Numbered from the stretch's first letter, positions 9,274 to 17,490 are shown. The stretch: 28,421 bases of DNA from Chara braunii (GCA_003427395.1 BFEA01000132.1:533995-562415); one strand, 5' to 3'. The notes: a model not told the origin generated them from the letters alone. Translations and numbers: made by a program.

Positions 9274-9342
9274 ATGAGCAAAAACGGAATGAATCTTCCG
9301 CTGAAACGCGGAAATATACACTGCCACTTTTCGTTTGCTCAT
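9274..9342. repeat. ~70-bp nested palindrome
   Basis: Outer arms ATGAGCAAA (9274-9282) and TTTGCTCAT (9334-9342) enclose a second perfect stem TTCCGC-TGAAAC-GCGGAA (9296-9313). Its left half (GATGAGCAAAAACGGAATG) matches the minus-strand module at 12337-12358. Confidence 0.75.
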
Positions 9343-9407
9343 TCTATCGATCCACGTAGCTTGTAGCGAGTTGCACATCAGAGGCTTAACTCTCCCTATC
9401 TCTCGGA

Positions 9408-9484
9408 GTCCGCAGATACCGTGAAGTTAGATAGTGAGAGGGTGAAGAAGAGATGGCGGACTTAGAAGAGGAAGAAGAAGAACT
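9408..9484. repeat. Purine-rich block, copy 4
   Basis: Reads CCGCAGATACCGTGAAGTTAG, then ATAGTGAGAGGGTGAAG and AAGAGGAAGAAGAAGAAC. It matches the blocks at 6970 and 7868 well, without the rest of the 590-bp unit. Confidence 0.8.
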
Positions 9485-9565
9485 TTCTATCTCTTCTTCC
9501 TTCTCACACACACACACACTGGAGTCGCATGCATATTACCATGCCGTAGGGGTAGATTCATCCAA

Positions 9566-9618
9566 TTTTATTTATTTATTTACTTATTTTATTTATTTAT
9601 TTTATTTATTTATTTATT
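9566..9618. repeat. (TTTA)n microsatellite
   Basis: About 12 TTTA units with a TTAC and TTTT interruption. Confidence 0.95.
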
Positions 9619-9699
9619 CATGGGAGTTCTATGAAGTAAGTCAAGTGATCCTCGACTCACCTGCCTTCTCTCTCCCGTCGTCGTCTGATTCGTTGTCGT

Positions 9700-9965
9700 C
9701 GCTGGCACGTAGTTAGTTCGTCGTCGTTGTCGTCGAGTTGTTCTCGCCGCTTCACCGCATTATCGATGGCCTGCCGTTCCACAGGTAAGTGTTTCCGGCA
9801 CTTTGCTTCCTCCCTCCTTTACCCCTTCTTTCTTTCTACTTTCTCTTCTCCTTCTCTCTTACGTGCGACCACCTTTCTCCTTCTCCATGTTCCCTTTTCC
9901 TTCTTCCTTCGCGGTTCTTCTCCCCCTACGAGTTGTCTCTCCCGTCTTTCTCGCGCGCTTCACCC
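9700..9965 (+). other. Last plus-strand donor-like junction and its CT-rich tract
   Basis: CGTTCCACAG|GTAAGTGTTTCC has its junction at 9785 and is followed by ~170 bp of CT-rich DNA. Open frames of up to 114 codons across it are low-complexity and CT-driven. Confidence 0.5.
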
Positions 9966-10178
9966 TTCTGCGCTTTCCTCAGCAAGCGGCCGCTCCCGAT
10001 CTCGCGTCTGCGTGATCTCGCGGTGGCTTGTTCTCTCCTTGGCGAGGGATCTCTGTGCTATAGGTAGATGAGGCACGGTAGGGACGGCCAGGCCTCCTCC
10101 CCCTTCTTTGGCTGAATCAACCCGGCTTTCGGGTTCAGGTTCATTCGCGCGAATTAGAAAATTTAGAGGTTACGGGTA

Positions 10179-10207
10179 GAGAAAATAAATAAATAAATAA
10201 ATAATTT
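10179..10207. repeat. (AAAT)n microsatellite
   Basis: About six AAAT units. Confidence 0.95.
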
Positions 10208-10285
10208 GATACAAGAGAAACGAATCTAACAAGTCCTACCACTAACTACCAAGTATCTCGTTTCAACGAGACAACTACTGCTGCT

Positions 10286-10327
10286 TATTTCTAATAGAGG
10301 TCACGGGTTCGAGTCCCGTTGGCCTAT
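10286..10327 (+). ncRNA. tRNA T-arm / B-box-like fragment
   Basis: ACGGG-TTCGAGT-CCCGT forms a classic 5-bp T stem with a 7-base loop and a perfect Pol III B box (GGTTCGAGTCC). TGGCCTA, an acceptor-strand-like 7-mer, follows. No 5' acceptor partner, D arm or A box is found at the right distance upstream, so this is not an intact tRNA gene. It could be a tRNA relic or part of a SINE-like sequence; A8 follows nearby at about 10337. Confidence 0.4.
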
Positions 10328-10972
10328 GAGTTGATGAAAAAAAAGGTAGGCCCACCCCCTTGTAGCTAGCAAAAGAGCTAGCTGGAGGCAGGTCGGATTC
10401 AATCCCAACATCCCTAGCTCATTAATCCTCTCCTTTACCTATTGGGCTAGCTCTTACCACAGTATGGTAGAGAGCCGCCTCCCTATAAGTAGGTGTAGTA
10501 GGTCTGACTTTCTCAGCCTGCGTGCTCGTGCACGCTAGCCAGTTAGTGCGACCGTCCTTAGGCTCGTTGATTTGAGTGTGTGTGCGCCCTCAAGGGCACT
10601 TATCTCCCTGGAAGGCCCGAAGGGCCGGTACTTAGCCGTGGTGGCGGCATCAAGGCTCGCAGCGGGCTAATTACTTCAAGTGTCGGGTAGACTTGTACCC
10701 CACCAAGCATACGTAGACGTGGCGGATACTCGACCCGGAGGCTGAGTAGGGGAAGACAAAGACCGAAATTTTCAGAATCCCCAATACCGGAGGGAAGACA
10801 GGCACTGGACCAAGTCTCAGTGCGTGTCATAGTCCTACCTGACACAATCATCAGTCCAACTGACCCTTCGACTTCTTCCGTCGAGGGGCATTACTGCTAA
10901 TCCTAATCACCACGGCGCGCGTTATAGTAACACGCGCACATACTTAACAAAATTTTCTCACCGATTCTTTTG

Positions 10973-10998
10973 CCTCGGCCTTAGTGGCCGAGGATTTT
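10973..10998 (+). terminator. Terminator-like hairpin
   Basis: CCTCGGCC-TTAGT-GGCCGAGG is a perfect 8-bp GC-rich stem with a 5-base loop, followed by ATTTTTG. In bacteria or plastids this would be called a Rho-independent terminator. In nuclear DNA it may be only one of the local hairpins. Confidence 0.4.
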
Positions 10999-11096
10999 TG
11001 CTGTCAGTGTCACGCCAAGCGTGCACACCCCTCTTGTTCTAGACTGGCTACGTCATGGTGGCTGACGCCACCACCGTGCCGAATGCAAAGACATGG

Positions 11097-11122
11097 CAAA
11101 ATACCCTTGTAAGGGTATTTTG
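11097..11122. repeat. 26-bp palindrome
   Basis: CAAAATACCCTT and AAGGGTATTTTG are perfect reverse complements separated by only GT. Confidence 0.95.
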
Positions 11123-11230
11123 TCCGACACCGCGCCCTCCCACTCCTTGAAGGGTCGGGGTAAGCCAAGGGCAGTCGAGTGCAGGCTGCGCATTCCCGTG
11201 CCATCCACTGTCGGGCAGACCGATTCGGTC

Positions 11231-12160
11231 GGGCAACCCTGCGTTAACAGCAGTGGGCAGCGCTGAGGACAGCGGAGTGAAGCGGCGAGTGCAAAGGCTG
11301 TGAGGTGGGGGGCAACAGGCAGCGTGGCTGGCCGGGTAGAGCTGGGCGGAGTAGTAGCACAGTGGGAACGGGGCGCTAAGACTATGAAGGGAGGCCGTGG
11401 CGGAGCGATAGCGCAGTGGGGACGGGCTCTAAGGTTGCCAGTGGGATACTCTCCGACTGTGGGTAGGAAGCGGAACGCTACGGCAGGGAGCGACGGGCAG
11501 CTGCGAAGGAGAGTGAATGAACCCGGACGGGGGGGGGGGCGCCGGATAAATGCAAACAAGGGCGGAGCGCAACGATGGGGAAAGAAGCTATGGTAGGGCT
11601 AAAATCGCAATTCTCGCCCGATCCTTGAGGGAATTGGGCGATCCAAGTGTCAGGATCAGGGTTTTTGGAGGAGGCGGATACGAAAATGAGGTTAGTTTTG
11701 GAAGAGGATTAGTGTAGGAGGAGGTAGAGAAGAAAAGGGCCTGGCGTAGTTATGCGGAGGGAGGATATGGCGGAAGGAAAAATTGAGTAACTTTTTCGTT
11801 TCCCGATGGTTTTGGGCAGGGGAACACGCGGATTCGGGGTTCTGATATCGGGCGAATCCAATCATGAAGTTAGATTTAATAGGAAGTTAGTAAATGAGAA
11901 GTTAGTAGGAGAGAAACGTGCGCTGAAATGGCGGGAAAGATGGTAGGAGCGGGGTATGGAGGAAGCGACTGTAGCGTTTCACGGTCGGTTCTTGATCAAA
12001 TCGGCCCGTTTAAAGTGCTAAGCAGTAGGTTCTGGCCATTCCGAGCTGAATGGCTGCATTAGAATTCCGAATAAGCCAACGGTTTGGCCGGCCTGAGTGG
12101 TATGGGCTGCGCCGAGAGGAGAAATTCGAAAGTCGAATGAATACTCCCACGTTTTAACGG
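11231..12160. other. G-rich unassigned stretch
   Basis: The plus strand is G/purine-rich, including an 11-G run near 11529. Two similar words (GCGGAG..TAGCRCAGTGGG) lie near 11347-11370 and 11402-11422. Overlapping open frames on both strands (98 codons plus, 168 codons minus at 11053-11559) are low-complexity Pro/Arg/Leu and reflect strand composition. A further hairpin TCGCCC/GGGCGA spans 11614-11641. No gene is supported. Confidence 0.5.
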
Positions 12161-12466
12161 GAGATGCATTCGATTTTTGCCAAGCTACTGCTGTCAGGGA
12201 TGCTGCGGCGGGGCGGCGAGGACGGAGACTTACCTGTTATCCGGTGCGCTGCTCTACCTAGCAATGGACAACTTTCTCCCTTCTCCCCGAGCATACGCAC
12301 GATAAGTCGTGCACCTGACTATGTTTTAGGGGGGGGGATTCATTCGATTTTGCTCATCGTATCATTGGTGACAGCGGGAGGCCAACTGCGGGATTGAAGA
12401 CTTACCTGATGGATCGGGGTAAGGCTTGCAGTGACGGCGAAGTAGCGGGCACAGCGACCGGAGTGT

Positions 12467-12558
<92 letters not shown>
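12467..12558. repeat. (GA)n microsatellite abutting the gap
   Basis: About 46 GA units run directly into the N run. The true repeat length is unknown. Arg-Glu or Leu-Ser frames here are artefacts of the repeat. Confidence 0.98.
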
Positions 12559-12673
12559 NNNNNNNNNNNNNNNNNNNNNNNNNNNNNNNNNNNNNNNNNN
12601 NNNNNNNNNNNNNNNNNNNNNNNNNNNNNNNNNNNNNNNNNNNNNNNNNNNNNNNNNNNNNNNNNNNNNNNNN
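12559..12673. other. Assembly gap (115 N)
   Basis: A run of N that begins inside the (GA)n tract. Its length may be an estimate. Confidence 0.99.
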
Positions 12674-12980
12674 CATTCGGGCGGAAAATTCACTCAGAAT
12701 TTGTCCTTACCATCGATAGAAGAAGCGTGGGATCAGTCGCGAGGATTGGAGGCTTACCTGATGCGGGTGCAAGACGTATCCCTCGCGTGAAGACTTAGTA
12801 GGAAGGCCCCCTCCCTCTTGCACGTACCCGACTGTTAGTGGAGATAGGTGGATGGTGTGGAGAGAGGGGGAGTGAGATAGAGACGGTGCAAACACGCAAT
12901 GTAGGCATGCGAAGAGGTACACACGAGCGAGCGAGTAGAGGAAGAAGGATCGGGGTGTTGATGTAAGAGCACGTACCTGG

Positions 12981-13460
12981 TTTTGGCGGCGATCCACAAG
13001 GTCGGCATCCTTGTGTACTTCGGGTGTTGCTCTCGATGTCAGCGGAATGCATTATCGGGTTGTAAGTTGCCAGTAGTCGTATAGTAGTAGCCTGGGCGCG
13101 TCCTATATTCTGGACAACGTTGGACCTACTGGCTTTCATTGATAAGGGCTCCAGCTCAAGTTCCCCATCACCGCTCAAAGTCCCGCTCGGTCGATCCATG
13201 GTCATCATTAGGCTAGTGCAGTCAAGCCCGGAGGGATCGATTGTACATCCAAGTTGCGCTGTTGCTTGCTATGGTCAACTAGAGAACGACTGCTACGACT
13301 GCTGCTTATCGTCGCTACACCGCTACCGAGCAGGGCTCTCGGCTGATGCGATGTGCGAGTTGCCACTGATCTCCGAAGTCAAGGACCGCTAGGCGTAGGC
13401 GTACACCTGCCGTGTACGCGGCCACTGCACGTTACTGAGTCGCGGTGTGCACACCTGTTT
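12981..13460. other. Unassigned stretch before the chimeric region
   Basis: Mixed composition with open frames of up to 137 codons (minus, 12795-13208) and 90 codons (plus, 13120-13392) but no motif that I recognise. The segment 13349-13396 is repeated at 13585-13633, which is probably an assembly artefact. Confidence 0.4.
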
Positions 13461-13633
13461 GGCTGATCCTTGTCAGGTATCTTGCGGCTACGCATGGCTG
13501 TGTTCGGCGTGTCAGTATTATGTGATTGCGGAAGCCTGTTGCGCCTTGTGGTGCATGTTGCTGCCGCACCGATGCAACCATTGTGCGATGTGCGAGTTGC
13601 CACTGATCTCCGAAGTCAAGGACCGCTAGGCGT

Positions 13634-13671
13634 CTGTCTCTTATACACATCTAGATGTGTATAAGAGACAG
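13634..13671. other. Nextera mate-pair junction adapter, copy 1
   Basis: CTGTCTCTTATACACATCT followed immediately by AGATGTGTATAAGAGACAG: the two 19-bp Tn5 mosaic ends joined head to head, the known 38-bp mate-pair circularisation junction. It is synthetic, not genomic. Confidence 0.99.
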
Positions 13672-13817
13672 GGCTGATCCTTGTCAGGTATCTTGCGGCT
13701 ACGCATGGCTGTGTTCGGCGTGTCAGTATTATGTGATTGCGGAAGCCTGTTGCGCCTTGTGGTGCATGTTGCTGCCGCACCGATGCAACCATTGTGATTG
13801 ACTGAGCGCGGTTGACT

Positions 13818-13855
13818 CTGTCTCTTATACACATCTAGATGTGTATAAGAGACAG
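13818..13855. other. Nextera mate-pair junction adapter, copy 2
   Basis: Identical 38-bp sequence to 13634-13671. Short frames through it yield peptides such as MCIRDR and VYKRQ, which are adapter translations. Confidence 0.99.
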
Positions 13856-14099
13856 ACGCATGGCTGTGTTCGGCGTGTCAGTATTATGTGATTGCGGAAG
13901 CCTGTTGCGCCTTGTGGTGCATGTTGCTGCCGCACCGATGCAACCATTGTGATTGACTGAGCGCGGTTGACTAGCGGCTGCAGCTTGATTGCTTTCCGCT
14001 AAGCTGTTGCACACGGCTGTGGGGCACACAGTATTGGCGGACGACTATTTGTGCTCTTACTTGGGCATGACGAAGACGCATAGTTACCATGGATTGGGA

Positions 14100-14440
14100 G
14101 ACCATTGGAGAATCGAAGGTTGGTGTTTTGACTTCAGGCTGACTAAGCTGCTGCGACTCTTGGCCGCCATTGCGGGGCCCTCAGGCGACATAAGGTTTCA
14201 AGGCCCTCTCGCGCGAGTCCGAGGGCGCCCTTCTTGTATCTGAGAATCTTAATGCTGCCAGTGCTCCATCTGCCCTTCTTACTCTAAGTCTAGTCCTGAT
14301 TTGAGAGGAAGGCGGCAGGCGGCATTGCAACCCGTAAGACCGCAGCAAGACTCTGTGGGGAGTCAGCCCACCGATTGCGGGAACTCTGCCGGAACTAAGG
14401 AGGAGTTATGGAGGCAGGGAATTGAAAGGTAACCATTGCT
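14100..14440 (-). repeat. Left arm of the large inverted repeat, outer segment
   Basis: The reverse complement aligns with about 21120-21440. Shared words include CGACATAAGG..CGCGAGTCCGAGGG against GCATGAGAAG..AGACTCGCATGAG, CTGCCCTTCTTACTCTAAGTC against CTGCCCTTCTTATTCTAAGTC, GGCGGCATTGCAACCCG, and ACCGATTGCGGGAACTCTGCC. Read on the minus strand it contains a Leu-Ala-Arg-rich frame similar to the one in the right arm, suggesting decayed coding sequence. Confidence 0.8.
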
Positions 14441-14689
14441 TGTCATTCTATAAACCCAAATTATAGCCCTTACCTGTATTGCCTGTTGTATTTTGACTGA
14501 GTATATGACATGCATCCCTACTTTGACTTTTTGGTTTGCATTTCAGGACCTAAGCCAGATTAAGTAAAGGAATGCATGCAAATCTCAGTTTTAGCTTTGT
14601 TGATTGACTGGAAGCAGATTGTGAAAAGAAATTGCATCTGGGAAAGGGGCAGAATAGGAAGGCTGTATTGCTCGAGGTTTTGACTGGGT

Positions 14690-15437
14690 TATTAAGGCTG
14701 GGAAGTCCCCATAAGTGTGCGGAGATCCAGTGCTATGCTTTATTTTGGACTATGTGGAGCATCAGACCATTCTATAAGTTTAGGTGGTTTGATTGCTTTG
14801 GAGGCTGAGAAGTCCCCATAAGTTTGGCGAGACTTAGTGCTATGAGACTGCCTTGAGGACCAGACTGTTTTATAAGTTTAGGTGGTCTGGTTGCTCTGAC
14901 TTGCGAGGGCTGCTTGTGATTGACTTTTTTTCAGGTGCCAAGTGCGTTCTGTAAGTTCAAGTGTCTTGGTTGCCTTGGTTATTTCGGGGTTTCCTCTGTT
15001 TATTTCGTTTTGAACAAGGAGGTCTGAGCTGTTCTATAAGTTTAGGTGGCTCAGCCCCTTCCTGTTTTATTATGGGAAAATGAACTTGACAGACGGTAGG
15101 CCATTCTGTAAGTTCAGGTGGTCTAGCCCAATGCCACGCACAGATTGGATCAGAGAGAAATGAATCAGGCAGAGAGTCAGGCTGTTCTGTAAGTTCAGGT
15201 GGTCTGACTCAAAGCCCGCACATGTTGGAACTCAAGGTTATAATTTGATTATATTTTATTACTATTTTTTTTTATGAACAAGCTAATCAGACTGTTCTAT
15301 AAGTTTAGGTGGTCTGACTATAGCTTATCACAATCTGAAGAGAGTATAACTAAGAGTATAACTGAAGGTAACTTGGGCCGGCTGAGCATTGTTTCTAAGA
15401 TGAATGACTCAGTCCTACGCCCACCTTGAGGATTAAG

Positions 15438-15472
<35 letters not shown>

Positions 15473-15690
15473 TCAAATATATAACTTGGCTATTTAAACA
15501 GTTCAGGGTGACTAGAATGACATAGTCATATGCCCAACGAAGAGAAAAGTTGTGGTGTCCTGTTTTTGTGTATACTTTGAGTCTTTGGCTAAGTTAGGCT
15601 CATTCCATAAGTTTGGGTAGCCTGACTTTATGCCTGGCTAAGTAAGGCATATTCCATAAGTTTGGGTGTCCTGGCCTTATGCCTTATGTA
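14690..15690. repeat. Left-arm subrepeat array, about 10 units
   Basis: The core TTCTATAAGTTTAGGTGGTC recurs with variations near 14767, 14862, 14941, 15023, 15097, 15177, 15287, 15381, 15592 and 15640. A second word, AAGTCCCCATAAGTKTG, occurs twice about 108 bp apart near 14703 and 14811. The unit at 15381 (GTTTCTAAGATGAATGACTC) resembles the right-arm form. Confidence 0.9.
15441..15470. repeat. (AT)n microsatellite
   Basis: Fifteen uninterrupted AT units within the left-arm array. Confidence 0.98.
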
Positions 15691-15934
15691 AGCTGGGTAT
15701 AAGGGGTTAAATCATTGTAAAATCATGAACTATTGTTTGTTCAGGTATACTTGGGATGGTGCGTGTACTTACCTTTGTGGTTTGGCCTGCATGTGACTGA
15801 GTGAGGCTACTACTTAGTCTGAGTTTTAGTGGATAGGTAGTCGCTTTAGTTGCTCGCCACGTGCTAGAGCCATAGGAGTTAGTTTCAATTCTTGCATTTT
15901 CTGAGCTAAGTTTTTTTACTCAGATCACTTATCG

Positions 15935-16306
15935 CATTTTCTAGGATTTTTTGTTATACTTGGCTTCGTATAAATTTTGATAAGCTACTTCCTCTATGGG
16001 AAGCGCTGCCGAAATTTCTGCAAATCCAAAGAGTTAGTCAACTTTTGATTTTTCAAAGTACAACTTGTCTAAAGTTCATATATGGCTTAGTAAAAATCTG
16101 GAAAGTCTTTTTTTCTAAAGGGAGTGCTGCCCAATTTTTTGCTAATTTAGAGAGTTAGACAAAATTGAACTTTGGAAAGTTAAAGGCTATTTCTGTTTTC
16201 ATATTCGGACTGATATAAATTCTGAAAAGACACTTTTCCTACAAGAAGCGCTGCCGAAATTTTCTTAGTTTAAAGGAGTTAGATTATATTTTGACAGGTG
16301 ACGATT
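15935..16306. repeat. Left-arm ~121-bp units, three copies
   Basis: Each unit carries RTATAAATTYTGRAAAG, then GGAAGCGCTGCCGAAATTT and GAGTTAG. Approximate limits are 15950-16066, 16067-16186 and 16187-16306. The reverse complement matches 19686-19970. Confidence 0.85.
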
Positions 16307-17184
16307 CTAGCGATCCACTCTATATAGAGGAGATTCTGCCAAGATCCACCTTGCTTTGGGCACTTGCTTAGAGATAGATTTAGGCTTAGTTAATTAGGAT
16401 GATTTTGAGTGAGATCGTGATATGGAGATTATTCTCCATGAGCTTATAGATCTAGCTTGGGGATTGGTCTGTCATGTGTTACAGGTCCTCTTGATCGTTT
16501 GATTCAGGACTTGGACTAGTTTTAGCTTGATCCACAAGGATCGTCTTCTGTTATTACTGATAACAGGTTGGTTGTCGAGTCGGTTTACGATTCAACTCCA
16601 ATCCACTCTTGCCACTCAACCTAAAGGCTTTAGCCCTGTGGTTCGAATTGTTTCATTGTGTTTTCACCCGGACTTTATTGAATGGCCATTTAACAAAAGT
16701 GCTGAGTGCTTATTTTGGGGAGTTGCACAAGAGTGAGGTTTGTATGGTTAAAGCAAAGGGTATGAGCATAGAGAATGGTTAAAGTTGACCCCGTGTAGTG
16801 CATGAACGTTTGTTGAATCTTTGATGTGATTGCAGGTATGTTTGTGGTTCAGACTCTGGATATGACTGCCTGCGATTACATACATATATGACTGAAAGGA
16901 GTCCCACTGTGACTGTGAGAAGTGATCGTCCTATATTAATAACCCTTTATATATATATGTGTATATATATGTCTTGAGTGCTTCGTGCGGCCTACTGTGA
17001 CCGCGCGTAAGGGTTGAACAAATTGTGTTTTCGAGGGGAATGAGACTTCTCCTTATCCTTTGTTTTTTAGAGATTTTTATAGTTGGACATTGTAGTCCGT
17101 GGCAGCCGTCAAAGTCAAACCCCTTGACTTCTCTTCAGGCTCTAGATGATGGAGCTGGTCTCTAGGGTGATACGAGACGATTGC
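16307..17184. other. Unassigned interior of the inverted repeat
   Basis: AT-richer DNA with only one short frame (69 codons, plus, 16527-16736) lacking motifs, a donor-like GCAG|GTATGT near 16836, and an ATATATATATGTGTATATATAT tract near 16950. No gene is supported. Confidence 0.45.
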
Positions 17185-17490
17185 CACCACAGGTATGAAC
17201 CTGTGTACCACCCACTCTCCGCAGGGTGCAGAAGAGGGTGTGGTTCTCAACCACACTTGGCGGATGTCCAGCATCGAGAGATGAACCCTCAAAGCGCGTG
17301 TCAGCCGACACTTGAGTGTCAAACGCGACCCTCGAGATTAACGAGGACCGCATAAGTATGGGTACTACATAGTACGCCATCACTGCAACTGCTTGCGTAC
17401 GTTTGCATTGCTAGCCGATATGAATAGGCGATTTTATACTAAGTCTCGCGTGTGTCGCCTATCTGATTTCCGCGTCGGAAAGTTATGGGA
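17185..17490. other. Second hairpin-dense block
   Basis: At least six perfect hairpins occur within 300 bp: CACAGGT-ATGA-ACCTGTG (17188-17205), GTGTGGTT-CTC-AACCACAC (17238-17256), GACACTTGAGTGTC nested inside CGCGT/ACGCG (about 17297-17329), CCTCG-AGATTAA-CGAGG (about 17330-17346), GTAC-TACATA-GTAC (about 17361-17374), ATAGGCGA/TCGCCTAT (about 17425-17462), with TTCCG-CGT-CGGAA close by (about 17467-17479). The style is like 10.1-11.25 kb, but the sequences are unrelated. Confidence 0.75.

Larger units (their letters stand above)
10119..11230. other. Hairpin-dense block
   Basis: About a dozen short perfect or near-perfect hairpins occur in 1.1 kb: 10119-10135, 10364-10383, 10375-10420 (outer stem GAGCTAG/CTAGCTC), 10444-10478, 10586-10597, 10614-10626 (GGCCC-GAA-GGGCC), 10864-10888, 10917-10937, 10973-10993, 11056-11073 (TGGTGGC-TGAC-GCCACCA), 11097-11122 and 11218-11230. 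Their sequences differ from one another. No open frame explains the block. It could be transcribed structured RNA, palindromic repeats, or an insert from an organelle or bacterium; the sequence alone does not decide. Confidence 0.7.
12161..12980 (-). repeat. Minus-strand donor-capped module series
   Basis: Four minus-strand donor-like junctions occur at 12976 (ACCAG|GTACGT), 12757 (CATCAG|GTAAGC), 12405 (CATCAG|GTAAGT) and 12233 (AACAG|GTAAGT). The three with GTAAG are followed by CTYC and, for two of them, AATCC. About 55-80 bp after each of these comes an AATCGAATGMATC-like word (12167, 12341, and a weak one at 12674). The modules resemble those on the plus strand at 1.6-9.8 kb but in opposite orientation. 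Confidence 0.6.
13461..13975. other. Chimeric triplicated region (assembly artefact)
   Basis: A ~125-bp segment (GGCTGATCCTTGTCAGGTAT to ..CAACCATTGTG) appears three times: at 13461-13585, 13672-13797 and, 5'-truncated, 13856-13951. Copies two and three each follow a mate-pair junction adapter exactly. Copy 1 is joined to a second copy of 13349-13396. The only copy that runs on into unique DNA (GACTAGCGGCTGCAGC) is the third. The genome probably has one copy. Confidence 0.93.

Noticed and set aside
10375-10480. Minus-strand tRNA with GGAGGC/GCCTCC acceptor ends
   Set aside because: The ends can pair and a T-arm-like piece exists, but the D and anticodon arms do not fold and the length is too great. 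It is better described as part of the hairpin block.
11053-11559. 168-codon minus-strand frame
   Set aside because: It overlaps a 98-codon plus-strand frame, has Pro/Arg/Leu low complexity, and lies in G-rich DNA partly within the hairpin block. Composition explains it.
12340-12798. Arg-Glu and Leu-Ser repeat proteins across the gap
   Set aside because: These are translations of (GA)n plus N; no biological protein.
13432-14029. Short proteins beginning MCIRDR or containing VYKRQ
   Set aside because: They are translated adapter sequence from the two mate-pair junctions.
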